DNA from: CAYTYZ01 sp964448465
GTDB lineage: Bacteria > Patescibacteriota > Microgenomatia > UBA12405
Assembly: GCA_964448465.1 (NCBI GenBank)
Contig: CAYUVY010000002.1
Span: 1 to 64,000 of the forward strand
Direction: 5' to 3'
Length of the DNA stretch: 64,000 nt
The notes under the pieces are model-generated. The model had not been told where the DNA came from, ran no database searches, and saw only the letters and a program-made list of their open reading frames with translations. Shown one piece after another: positions 8,700-16,636 of the stretch; position 1 is the first letter of the stretch, and each line of letters starts with the position of its first letter. The position numbers and the translations under genes are program-made.

Positions 8700-8957
8700 A
8701 TGTCTATTCTTAATCTTCTCCCCACCATCTTTCTCGGGCTCATTGCCATCTCCTTTGTCGTGCTCGTTATCTTCCTGGTTCGCTTACTCCAAGAAATGCG
8801 TAAAGCCGTCATTCAGACCACCACCATTTTAAGCGACGCGGGGGACATTTCTCATGCCTTAAAACAACCTCTGCTTACTGCCGGGGAATTTTATGTTGGT
8901 CTGCGCGAAGGTTTTAAAAATTTCAACGCCATCTTCCAGCGCGTTTCCAAAAAATGA
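8700..8957 (+). CDS. small single-span membrane protein
   Basis: The 85-residue protein has one strong N-terminal membrane span (about 5-28) followed by an amphipathic helical tail (LLQEMRKAVIQTTTILSDAGDISHALKQPLL). This pattern recalls DUF948-type proteins of Gram-positive bacteria, which also pair with YtxH-like proteins, but the match is by architecture only. Its stop overlaps the start of the next gene (ATGA, 8954-8957), so the two are probably translated together. Confidence 0.65.
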   Translation: MSILNLLPTIFLGLIAISFVVLVIFLVRLLQEMRKAVIQTTTILSDAGDISHALKQPLLTAGEFYVGLREGFKNFNAIFQRVSKK

Positions 8958-9283
8958 GCCATAGTAATTGTGATTGTGAAGACAGAAATAGTAGCTATCA
9001 ATTTATCTTGGGTCTAGTTTTAGGTTGTCTTGCCGGCGTGGTCTTTTTCTATGTTCTCAAAAAACAAGATAAACAAAAAATTGTTCTGGCCTTTAAAACT
9101 TATTTAAACCAACTCAAGTCTTATTTTCATATTAAAAAAGTTATTCCTGTAAAACCTAAACCAGCCAAAACAAAATCTACACAATCTACTAAAACCACTA
9201 AACCTGCTAAAGTATCTAAACCAGTTCGTACCTCTCGTCCACCCAAACTCCCCCGCAAAAAATTCCTAGTGAAAAAGAAATAA
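8954..9283 (+). CDS. YtxH-like single-span protein with a basic tail
   Basis: The 109-residue protein starts with a short Cys/Asp-rich head (NCDCED), then one membrane span (about 16-36, LGLVLGCLAGVVFFYVL). The rest is a long Lys/Pro/Thr-rich tail with KxxKP-type repeats (PKPAKTKSTQSTKTTKPAK), ending KKFLVKKK. The Gly-containing span and basic tail resemble YtxH-type envelope proteins. It is coupled to the previous gene by a 4-nt overlap. The basic tail could bind nucleic acid or anionic lipid; that is inference. Confidence 0.65.
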   Translation: MSHSNCDCEDRNSSYQFILGLVLGCLAGVVFFYVLKKQDKQKIVLAFKTYLNQLKSYFHIKKVIPVKPKPAKTKSTQSTKTTKPAKVSKPVRTSRPPKLPRKKFLVKKK

Positions 9284-9326
9284 ATCCAATTTAAGTAAAT
9301 ATCTTAATTTATTTTTAAAATTTAGA

Positions 9327-9349
9327 ACCTGCCTCGCCGACAGGCGGGT
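9327..9349. repeat. intergenic palindromic repeat, copy 2
   Basis: ACCTGCCT (9327-9334) and AGGCGGGT (9342-9349) flank the loop CGCCGAC. The stem is identical to that at 8024-8046, and the loop differs at one base. It lies just upstream of the alaS promoter. Confidence 0.75.
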
Positions 9350-9367
9350 TTAAAACATATCCTATTT

Positions 9368-9376
9368 TGTTATAAT
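9368..9376 (+). promoter_or_regulatory. extended -10 promoter of alaS, leaderless
   Basis: TGTTATAAT is an extended -10 with a perfect hexamer (9371-9376). It ends 5 nt before the ATG at 9382, so the mRNA should start at the AUG. Confidence 0.65.
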
Positions 9377-9381
9377 TGCCC

Positions 9382-11151
9382 ATGTCTATTTCCGCTCGTG
9401 AATTAAAAAATAAATTCGTCGATTTTTTTCTACAAAAAGGTCATGCCGAAATACCCTCAGCCAGTTTAATACCCGAAAACGATCCTAGTACTCTCTTTAT
9501 TTCCGCCGGAATGCACCCCCTAGTGCCCTATTTACTAGGCCAGCCCCACCCCCTAGGTAACAAACTGGTTGATGTCCAAAAATGCGTTCGTACAGGCGAT
9601 ATTGACGAAGTCGGGGACAACTGTCATCACACTTTTTTTGAAATGCTTGGCAACTGGTCTTTGGGAGACTACTTTAAAGAAAAAATGATACCTTGGACCT
9701 ACGAATTTCTAACAAAGCATTTACATCACAATCCCGACCATCTTCACGTCACCTGTTTTGCTGGAAACGCCGACTCTCCCAAAGACATGGTTAGCCACGA
9801 CCTTTGGCGCCAAGTTGGTATACCCGAAGAACGTATCCACTTTCTAGACGACAATTGGTGGGGTCCGGCTGGAGCTACTGGTCCTTGTGGTCCAGATTCG
9901 GAAATGTTTATCGACACCCATCCCGAACTTGGTCCTATCGATTTTGAAATTGGTAATAAGCTGGGAAGAATTGTCGAAATTGGCAACGATGTTTTCATGG
10001 AATTTAACAAACAAGCTGATGGCAGTTTTCTACCACTCTCTCAAAAAAATGTGGATACCGGCTACGGCGTAGAGCGCAATGTGGCCATTTTAAATGGTTT
10101 TGACGATGATTATTTAACCGATATTTGGTGGCCGATAATTGAAAAAATACAGGAACTTTCGGGTAAAAAATATGCAGATTATTTATCTCCCATGCGCATT
10201 TTAGTCGACCATTTGCGTGCCTCTATTTTTATCGCCACCGATGGTGTAGTTCCCAACAACAAAGAAGCTGGTTATGTCTTGCGCCGCTTAATTCGCCGGG
10301 CCATTCGCCAAGCCAAAATCTTGGAGATCAATTCTAGTTTGGTAGAAATTGCCAAAGCTATTTATGGCAATCAATCTAATCTTGCTGGAATTTATCCCGA
10401 ACTTGATCAAAACAAAACTAAAGTTTTAGACATTCTGGCCCAAGAAGAAGCCAAGTTTTCCAAAACTATCGATTCCGGTATACGTGAGATTCAAAAACTA
10501 ATTGCTAAAAAACAAAATGTTACTGGCGAAGATGCCTTCAAAATTTACGAATCCTATGGCTTTCCAGTAGAGTTAATTGCCGAGGAACTTGGCAGAAATA
10601 ACTTAACTCTAGACCAAGCTGGCTTTGATTTAAAAAAACAAGAACACCAAAAATCTTCTCAAACTTTATCTGCCGGCCGCTTTGCCAGTGGTCTGGCCGA
10701 CAATTCTGCTCTAATTACCCGCTACCACACCGCCACCCACTTACTTCATGCTGCCCTGCGCCAAGTTTTGGGACCAGAAGTAACCCAAGCCGGCTCCAAC
10801 AACACCCAAGAACGTTTACGCTTTGATTACACTACTTCCACAAAGCCTACTCCTGAACAATTAAAACAAGTTGTAGAAATCGTCAATCAACAAATTTCTG
10901 CTAAATTACCCGTTTCGGTGGAAACCATGTCACTAGAAGACGCCAAAAAGCAAGGGGCCATGGCTCTCTTTTCTGCCCGTTATCCCTCTTCAGTTACCGT
11001 CTATACCATAGGTGATAAATCATCCTATTTTTCCAAGGAAATTTGTACTGGTCCCCATGTACAAAATACTCAAGAAATAGGTTTTTTTGAAATTTTTAAA
11101 GAAGAATCTCTCTCTTCCAATGTTCGCCGAATTTACGCACGTCTAGCCTAA
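9382..11151 (+). CDS. alaS: Alanyl-tRNA synthetase, without C-Ala domain
   Basis: The 589-residue enzyme charges tRNA-Ala. The class II core is complete (FISAGMHPLVPYLLGQPHP, CVRTGDIDEVGDNCHHTFFEMLGNWSLGDYF, NVDTGYGVER). The editing domain keeps its zinc/cis-editing residues: HTATH near 449 and CTGPH near 555. The protein ends there (VRRIYARLA), whereas E. coli AlaRS runs to about 875 residues with the DHHA1-type C-Ala domain, so C-Ala is missing. Start: the in-frame TTG at 9376 overlaps the -10 box, so ATG at 9382 is preferred. Confidence 0.94.
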   Translation: MSISARELKNKFVDFFLQKGHAEIPSASLIPENDPSTLFISAGMHPLVPYLLGQPHPLGNKLVDVQKCVRTGDIDEVGDNCHHTFFEMLGNWSLGDYFKEKMIPWTYEFLTKHLHHNPDHLHVTCFAGNADSPKDMVSHDLWRQVGIPEERIHFLDDNWWGPAGATGPCGPDSEMFIDTHPELGPIDFEIGNKLGRIVEIGNDVFMEFNKQADGSFLPLSQKNVDTGYGVERNVAILNGFDDDYLTDIWWPIIEKIQELSGKKYADYLSPMRILVDHLRASIFIATDGVVPNNKEAGYVLRRLIRRAIRQAKILEINSSLVEIAKAIYGNQSNLAGIYPELDQNKTKVLDILAQEEAKFSKTIDSGIREIQKLIAKKQNVTGEDAFKIYESYGFPVELIAEELGRNNLTLDQAGFDLKKQEHQKSSQTLSAGRFASGLADNSALITRYHTATHLLHAALRQVLGPEVTQAGSNNTQERLRFDYTTSTKPTPEQLKQVVEIVNQQISAKLPVSVETMSLEDAKKQGAMALFSARYPSSVTVYTIGDKSSYFSKEICTGPHVQNTQEIGFFEIFKEESLSSNVRRIYARLA

Positions 11152-11178
11152 AAGGCAAAAACTTTGTATTCTTAAGTA

Positions 11179-13287
11179 ATGCAACAGGATTCTAGATTTT
11201 GGATGATCGTGGTCGACGATGCTTCTGCCAGTGCTCACTTGGTCGAACACCAGGATAGTTCTGCCCTGCTTTTGGCCACCGGTCTTACTCAACCCCACGA
11301 TGGTACCGCCGATAGTTTACTTAATGCTGTGGACACTTCCCTAAGTGGTTCAGCTAGTTTATTAAATCTGCCCGAAAACGAAGAACCCTCCCAAGCCGCC
11401 TTTATCCTTTCTCCCTTTTGGCAAGCTGAGGACGGCAAAATAATCTCTGCTAAAAAAACTCTTTTAGAAAATCTTTGTAAACAATTAAAACTCAAGCCCT
11501 TGGGCTTTACCACCGCCGATGAAGCTTTAGTCGAAGAGCAAAACCAAGAAAACAATTCTCCGCTAAATTCTATTCTTGTTCATTTTTCTGGTAATACAAT
11601 TGGTATTTCTTTGTCCTATTTGGGTAAAATCGTCAAGCGAATTCAGACCAGACTCGACGGTCAAACCTTACCTTTGGAGTTAATCCAAAATGCTTTGGGT
11701 GTTTTACGCCAATCTTTTGCTTTGCCTCCCCAAATTTTAGTCAGTGGCGAAGCCCCGGTTCAGCTGGTCGACGAACTTACCCGCCACCGTTGGCAATCGG
11801 TTGGCCAACCTTTGTTTTTACACATTCCCTCCGTTAAGACGATCAGCCACAGCCAACTCACTCAATATTTTGCCACCTTTATCCGCCAGCATATTTTCCT
11901 GCCACCCTCTGCTTCCGTCGAAACAGTTCCTGTTCCTCCCGTTACTCCGGTTGCTCCATACATTCCACCTAAAACTGCCGACATTTTGCCAGAAGAAAAA
12001 TCCCCAGAAATTGAAATTATCCACGTTCAGCCCGAAACCTTGGGCTTCAATCGTAGTCCCACCGTACCAATTTATGCCCAAACTAGCGACAATTTAGTTT
12101 TACAAAAATCCTCCAAAACTAAACCAACACTAAAACTTCCTAATACCTTAAAACTAATTCCTCTTTTTGCCCTATTTGGTCTAATTGTTTTATTGGTTCT
12201 TTCTATTCTTACATCCAAGGCCACTGTAACCATTTTTGCCAACCCCTTTACTATCGACAAATCCGTAAAAATTTCCCTTTCTACTGCCACTACCGAGTTT
12301 GATGCAAGTAAAGGTCTAGTTCCAGCCAGTAAAAAAACTTTCAATGTGCAAGTCAACAGCACACTGGCAGTAAGTGGTAAAAAGCAAACCGGGGAAGTTA
12401 GTAAAGGCGAAGTCACTCTTTACAACAAAACCGAAAAAATCCAAACTATTCCCAAAAACTCTGTCTTTTTGGATCCCAACGGTCGCCGTTTTCTCTTGCA
12501 AAACTCCACTAATATCGAAGCCGCCAAACCCAATTTGGAAACCGGTACTATTGCCATGGGCCAAACCAAAACTCTACTCCAAGCCCAAGATATTGGTACT
12601 CAGGGCAACCTGGTTCAAGACGTGCAACTGACTTTTCAAGGTGCTGTTGGTTCGGTTTTGGCCAAAGTTAGTCAACCCTTTACTGGCGGTAATTCCCAAG
12701 AAGTTAGCGTAGTTTCCAAAACCGATCGGGATAATTTAACCAAACAATTAAACGATAAGATTGGCCAAGAATTAGACGCCAAAATTAAAACCGAAACCGA
12801 ATCCAAAAATATCTTCAAATCAACTTTACGAACTCTCAAAGATCGTATTGAGTTTAATCGCGAACTGGACGAGCAAGCCACCGAACTTCAAGCTACTCTT
12901 AATGCCAATGTTTCCGTCTTTAACATCACTGATGCCACCAAAAAACTATTAGTTGATCACTATTTAAAACAACTTCCTGAGTTTGCCTCGGCAGACATCA
13001 ATCCCGATTTAGTCCAATTTGTTTTTAAGGCCGAAACTATCGACGACGCCCGGGCCACCGGTACTTTGCAATTTGCAGGATTGGCTAGTCCCAAACTAGA
13101 TTTAACTCAACTTGCCTCCGAAATCAAAGGCCACAGTCCCACTAGTATTCGACCAATTATTTTAAAACATGTACCTAGAGCTTATGATTTTAAAATCGAG
13201 GACCACAGTTTAATCAAACTATTAAGCCACTGGTTGCCCTTTTCTGCCAGCAATATAAAAATTCAACTGGAAACTCAGAACCTATGA
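11179..13287 (+). CDS. large membrane-anchored protein with a baseplate-J-like outer region
   Basis: The 702-residue protein has a cytoplasmic N-terminal half (about 1-250) that looks like a divergent globular domain. A Pro-rich linker (VPVPPVTPVAPYIPP, about 255-270) follows, then one membrane span (about 326-346) and a long Thr/Asn-rich outer region. The segment GEVSKGEVTLYNKTEKIQTIPKNSV, followed by LQAQDIGTQGN, resembles the repeat usually annotated as baseplate J/gp47-like in such genomes; here it is probably a surface protein, not a phage part. The N-terminal domain recalls the anchored actin-like protein at 27215. It starts the operon with sortase, ruvX and mltG. A TATTCT hexamer ends 6 nt before the ATG. 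Confidence 0.6.
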   Translation: MQQDSRFWMIVVDDASASAHLVEHQDSSALLLATGLTQPHDGTADSLLNAVDTSLSGSASLLNLPENEEPSQAAFILSPFWQAEDGKIISAKKTLLENLCKQLKLKPLGFTTADEALVEEQNQENNSPLNSILVHFSGNTIGISLSYLGKIVKRIQTRLDGQTLPLELIQNALGVLRQSFALPPQILVSGEAPVQLVDELTRHRWQSVGQPLFLHIPSVKTISHSQLTQYFATFIRQHIFLPPSASVETVPVPPVTPVAPYIPPKTADILPEEKSPEIEIIHVQPETLGFNRSPTVPIYAQTSDNLVLQKSSKTKPTLKLPNTLKLIPLFALFGLIVLLVLSILTSKATVTIFANPFTIDKSVKISLSTATTEFDASKGLVPASKKTFNVQVNSTLAVSGKKQTGEVSKGEVTLYNKTEKIQTIPKNSVFLDPNGRRFLLQNSTNIEAAKPNLETGTIAMGQTKTLLQAQDIGTQGNLVQDVQLTFQGAVGSVLAKVSQPFTGGNSQEVSVVSKTDRDNLTKQLNDKIGQELDAKIKTETESKNIFKSTLRTLKDRIEFNRELDEQATELQATLNANVSVFNITDATKKLLVDHYLKQLPEFASADINPDLVQFVFKAETIDDARATGTLQFAGLASPKLDLTQLASEIKGHSPTSIRPIILKHVPRAYDFKIEDHSLIKLLSHWLPFSASNIKIQLETQNL

Positions 13288-14039
13288 GCTATGGTTACTA
13301 TCGTAAAACTAAAATATTTCGCCCTGCCCCAGTTGCTGTGGCACCACCAAAAACCATCCTCAAGACAGAACGTTCCAATCGCAAAAAAATTACCGCCGGA
13401 CTCTTGTTTGCTCTGGGGTTAATTTTACTTGGTTCTGTCCTTTATCCCATTGCTCATTTTCAATTTTTTACTCAAGACTTTAAGCAATTAAATAGCCCAG
13501 TTTCTGCCCAGTTTTATAATCAAACTAACAAAGTTCTGGGTGAAGTAACTACCGACTATACCCAGCTAAATAATTGGTTTGATCCTGCTAATCCTCCAGT
13601 AACTGGTGCCCTAGATGGTACTACTTCTTATTCTTACCAGTTAGCGATACCTAAACTAAAAATTTATAACGCTGACGTAGAAATTGGTAGCCAAGATTTG
13701 AAAAAAAGTCTGGTTCAATATCCCAACACTGCCCTGCCCGGCCAAGCTGGTAGTACCGTAGTTTTTGGTCATTCTGTCTTGCCTCAGTTTTTTGACCCCA
13801 AGTCTTACACCACAATTTTTTCCACTCTCTATAAGCTCAAAGACGGCGACGAAATTGCCCTAACCTACGACAAAGTTACCTACAAATACAAAGTGGAAGA
13901 GATGTATGAAGTAACCCCCGAAGACTTATCGGTCTTAGAGCAACGCTACGATGGTCGCTTTCTCACTCTTATCACTTGTCATCCTCCTGGTACTTATCTA
14001 CGCCGCTTGGTAGTCCGCGCTAAACTACAAGATATATGA
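13284..14039 (+). CDS. sortase family transpeptidase
   Basis: The 251-residue protein has an N-terminal membrane span (about 36-58) and a C-terminal sortase domain. The three catalytic residues are visible: His in VVFGHS (about 162), Cys in TLITC (about 232) and Arg in YLRRLVV shortly after. Sortases cleave a sorting motif and link proteins to the cell wall or to each other as pili. Class cannot be set by eye; the HPPGTYLRRLVV segment fits class D/E/F-like enzymes. It overlaps both neighbours by 4 nt (ATGA), so it is tightly coupled. No obvious LPxTG protein is seen in the window. Confidence 0.85.
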   Translation: MSYGYYRKTKIFRPAPVAVAPPKTILKTERSNRKKITAGLLFALGLILLGSVLYPIAHFQFFTQDFKQLNSPVSAQFYNQTNKVLGEVTTDYTQLNNWFDPANPPVTGALDGTTSYSYQLAIPKLKIYNADVEIGSQDLKKSLVQYPNTALPGQAGSTVVFGHSVLPQFFDPKSYTTIFSTLYKLKDGDEIALTYDKVTYKYKVEEMYEVTPEDLSVLEQRYDGRFLTLITCHPPGTYLRRLVVRAKLQDI

Positions 14040-14404
14040 CCAGTTTTTTAGGTTTAGATTTTGGCTTGAAGCGCATTGGCTTAGCCCTGGCAGTTAGCAA
14101 CATAATTCAACCTCTGATTGTCTTGCCCAACGATCCATCATTTCCAGAAAAATTAAATCAAATAATTATACAAAATAAAATCGAAAAAATTTACGTTGGC
14201 CTGTCTTATGGTCCAGTAGCTACCCGCACCCAGGAATTTATCCAACAATTAAATTTAGCCATACCTTACGAATTTGTCGAAGAACAGGTGTCAAGCCTGG
14301 AAGCCACTGAAATTTACAAAGCCAACAAAAACAAAAAGAAAAATTATAAGCAAACTATTGACGCGGTTTCTGCAGCTGTTATTCTCCAAAGAGTACTTTT
14401 ATGA
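14036..14404 (+). CDS. ruvX: Holliday junction resolvase-like RuvX (YqgF)
   Basis: The 122-residue RNase H-fold nuclease belongs to the YqgF family, which acts in pre-16S rRNA 5' processing and perhaps in junction resolution. It has the first Asp in LGLDFGLKRIGLA, the middle acidic/Glu block in FVEEQVSSLEA, and the last Asp in TIDAVSAAVILQ. The usual DERLTT motif is altered to EEQVSS. It overlaps the sortase stop and the mltG start by 4 nt each; ruvX next to mltG is a common bacterial arrangement. Confidence 0.88.
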   Translation: MTSFLGLDFGLKRIGLALAVSNIIQPLIVLPNDPSFPEKLNQIIIQNKIEKIYVGLSYGPVATRTQEFIQQLNLAIPYEFVEEQVSSLEATEIYKANKNKKKNYKQTIDAVSAAVILQRVLL

Positions 14405-15360
14405 AAAGATTTTTTTTAGTCTTGCTTCTAATATTTTTTACGCTTTCTGTTCTAGCTTTTCTTTGGTATCAAATCCAAATTCAGGGCCTTAATCCCACAG
14501 ATACCGCCAAACAAGAATTTGTGGTCTACGCCGGGGACAATTTATTTCAAATCGGTACCCGTTTACAGCAAAATAATTTAATCAAAAATACCTGGGCCTT
14601 TATGCTCACAGCTCGAATACAAGGCAAGCAAACCAAAATTCAAGCTGGCAATTTTACTCTTTCACCTTCATATTCCAGTCCAGAAATTATTAAAATTCTT
14701 ACTACCAGTGGCAGTAAAGACATCTCGGTTAGACTCCCCGAAGGTGGCAGGAGCGAAGAATATGCCAAAATCTTAGCCAGCAAACTAGACTATTCTCCCG
14801 CCGAATTTTTATCTCTTGCTCGCCTTGGCTATGTTTTCCCCGATACCTATTTGGTTTCTGCCGATTCTTCGGTGTCCGATTTTCTTTCTCAAACCACTGC
14901 TAATTTCGAAAAAAAGTTTACACAAGCGCTTAACAACAAAACCAGTACGCTTTCCGATGCTGATTTGGTAATTCTTGCCTCTTTAATCGAACGCGAAGGT
15001 CGTAGCCTAGAAGATAAAAAAATAATTTCTGGTATTTTACACAATCGCCTACAGCAGGGGATGGCTCTGCAAGTTGACGCTAGTGTCCAATTTGTTCGCG
15101 ACAGCCGCCAGAGAAATATTCTCAAATATTGGGAACCCATTTCCAAACTAGATTTAAAACTTCCTTCACCCTACAATACCTATCTCAATCCTGGCCTACC
15201 TCCCCAGCCCATTTGCAACCCCTCCTTAGAATCCCTACAAGCCGCCGCCGCCCCAACTTCCAGTAACTATCTCTTCTACATGCACGACACCTCTGGCACC
15301 CCCCACTACGCAAGTACTATTTCCGAACACAACCAGAATGTAGCTAAATATCTTCGATAA
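14401..15360 (+). CDS. mltG: Endolytic murein transglycosylase MltG (YceG-like)
   Basis: This 319-residue membrane-anchored enzyme cuts nascent peptidoglycan strands and so helps end glycan synthesis. One N-terminal span (about 4-24) leads to a LysM-like part (EFVVYAGDNLFQIGTRLQQNNLI) and the YceG domain. The catalytic Glu lies in LASLIEREG, with HNRLQQGMALQVDASVQF and the SPYNTYLNPGLPPQPICNP block near the end. It is the last gene of the sortase-ruvX operon. Confidence 0.92.
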   Translation: MKRFFLVLLLIFFTLSVLAFLWYQIQIQGLNPTDTAKQEFVVYAGDNLFQIGTRLQQNNLIKNTWAFMLTARIQGKQTKIQAGNFTLSPSYSSPEIIKILTTSGSKDISVRLPEGGRSEEYAKILASKLDYSPAEFLSLARLGYVFPDTYLVSADSSVSDFLSQTTANFEKKFTQALNNKTSTLSDADLVILASLIEREGRSLEDKKIISGILHNRLQQGMALQVDASVQFVRDSRQRNILKYWEPISKLDLKLPSPYNTYLNPGLPPQPICNPSLESLQAAAAPTSSNYLFYMHDTSGTPHYASTISEHNQNVAKYLR

Positions 15361-15370
15361 GCAGAAATAC

Positions 15371-15399
15371 TTGACAAACACCCTATAATATGCGATAAT
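15371..15399 (+). promoter_or_regulatory. promoter of the 15405 unit, leaderless
   Basis: TTGACA (15371-15376), 17-nt spacer, GATAAT (15394-15399). The -10 box ends 5 nt before the ATG at 15405. An alternative TATAAT at 15384-15389 has a spacing too short for this -35. Confidence 0.7.
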
Positions 15400-15404
15400 A
15401 ATCT

Positions 15405-15650
15405 ATGTTAAAAAATTGTGATCGATGCGGTCTACCAGTTCACCCAGAAAATAGTGCAATAAAATATCGCGCCACTAGATTGCAAATTATAGAACCTTCA
15501 GGTATCCGTGATGGACACGATCGTCATCTACACGCTGTGGATGGTTGCGAAGGTTCGCCAACATCTCTAAGAGATACTTATGATCCTAGAATTCTAAGTG
15601 AGAAAACTTTGGATGACGAGCTAAAAAGTATTGTTTCAAAATTATTATAG
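15405..15650 (+). CDS. hypothetical small zinc-ribbon-like protein
   Basis: I do not recognise this 81-residue protein. It opens with CDRCGLPVHPENSAI, a CxxC knuckle, and has a third Cys in VDGCEGS with His residues nearby (DGHDRHLHAVDGC), so a zinc site is plausible. The C-terminal 25 residues look like an amphipathic helix. It has its own strong leaderless promoter and is followed 9 nt later by a second unknown gene. Codon use is more AT-rich than in the neighbouring mltG. Confidence 0.6.
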   Translation: MLKNCDRCGLPVHPENSAIKYRATRLQIIEPSGIRDGHDRHLHAVDGCEGSPTSLRDTYDPRILSEKTLDDELKSIVSKLL

Positions 15651-15659
15651 CCCCAACAC

Positions 15660-16619
15660 ATGTCTGGCTTGTACATAGTAATAAAAACACCACAGAATGT
15701 AGACTTAGCTTTGGAAAAATTACAAAAGTTCTACCAGCCACCCGAAGGTGTTACTGAAGATAATTTTAGAGAAAAACTTCCAGATTACGTTGCCCGAGAA
15801 GGCGCTGTTGAGCATTTTTGGGGACATCATCCCGAATTAACTCCAAAAGGCAATGGATTTGATTTTGACACGGGTCAGTATCCAGATATGTTGGCAGACT
15901 TTTTTAGATTTTGGGAAAATCATAATTATCTTAAACGAACAGTAGATTTTGAAGGAAAAACCTATCAAGCAAAACGTTATGCCTACCCTCGCACACGTGG
16001 CGCATTAAGCAATTATGATGTTAGGGTTTTTCAAGACAGTTCTTTGGATTATCCAAATCTTTGTTTTAGAGTAAATATGGATACAAATCAAAATCCGATA
16101 TTTATAAATCATTTCCTGCTTAAAGAAAAAGATGCTGCTGCCCGAAAGATATCTGACCCCAAACAAGCCGAAATTGCTATGGCTGACCAGAAAGCGGAAG
16201 TTTTATCTTGGCTAGAGGGAGATAGTGTTGGGGGGAGTATCGTTTATAATTTACCCGATAAACCTAGTGATCTTCAACAAGCACTTGCTAGGTCAGAAAG
16301 AGACGTTCGGACTCTCAACACTCAGCTAGCTCTTTGCTCCAGTCGTTTTATTCACGACTGGTTAATGTATCCAATTTTTGGCGAGAATCTATCCAAACCT
16401 GAAGACGTTAATATAACCTTTAGGTCATCTGGTTTACCCGAGGGCGGTACCACAATACCTGCTACCTGGATTAATCCAAAGTACCCGGAAGGCAAAATAG
16501 TTTTAAATGGCGACCAAGTCACAATGAAAACAGACTTAGATGGACTGCGAGCCCTCTTATCACCAGAACATCGCGAAGGTGGGCTAATTGGCGAGCAAAA
16601 TCCATTCCGAAAAAAATAA
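15660..16619 (+). CDS. hypothetical 319-residue soluble protein
   Basis: I cannot place this protein in a family. It has no signal peptide or membrane span. Visible features are an N-terminal ferredoxin-like stretch (GLYIVIKTPQNVDLALEKLQKFY), an aromatic/His-rich segment (EHFWGHHPE), and a probable helical region near 200-235 (LQQALARSERDVRTLNTQLAL). The C-terminal part is beta-rich. It is probably cotranscribed with the small zinc-ribbon-like gene 9 nt upstream. It converges on miaB with 17 nt between the stops. Confidence 0.6.
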   Translation: MSGLYIVIKTPQNVDLALEKLQKFYQPPEGVTEDNFREKLPDYVAREGAVEHFWGHHPELTPKGNGFDFDTGQYPDMLADFFRFWENHNYLKRTVDFEGKTYQAKRYAYPRTRGALSNYDVRVFQDSSLDYPNLCFRVNMDTNQNPIFINHFLLKEKDAAARKISDPKQAEIAMADQKAEVLSWLEGDSVGGSIVYNLPDKPSDLQQALARSERDVRTLNTQLALCSSRFIHDWLMYPIFGENLSKPEDVNITFRSSGLPEGGTTIPATWINPKYPEGKIVLNGDQVTMKTDLDGLRALLSPEHREGGLIGEQNPFRKK

Positions 16620-16636
16620 AAAGGATATTTTCTTTT

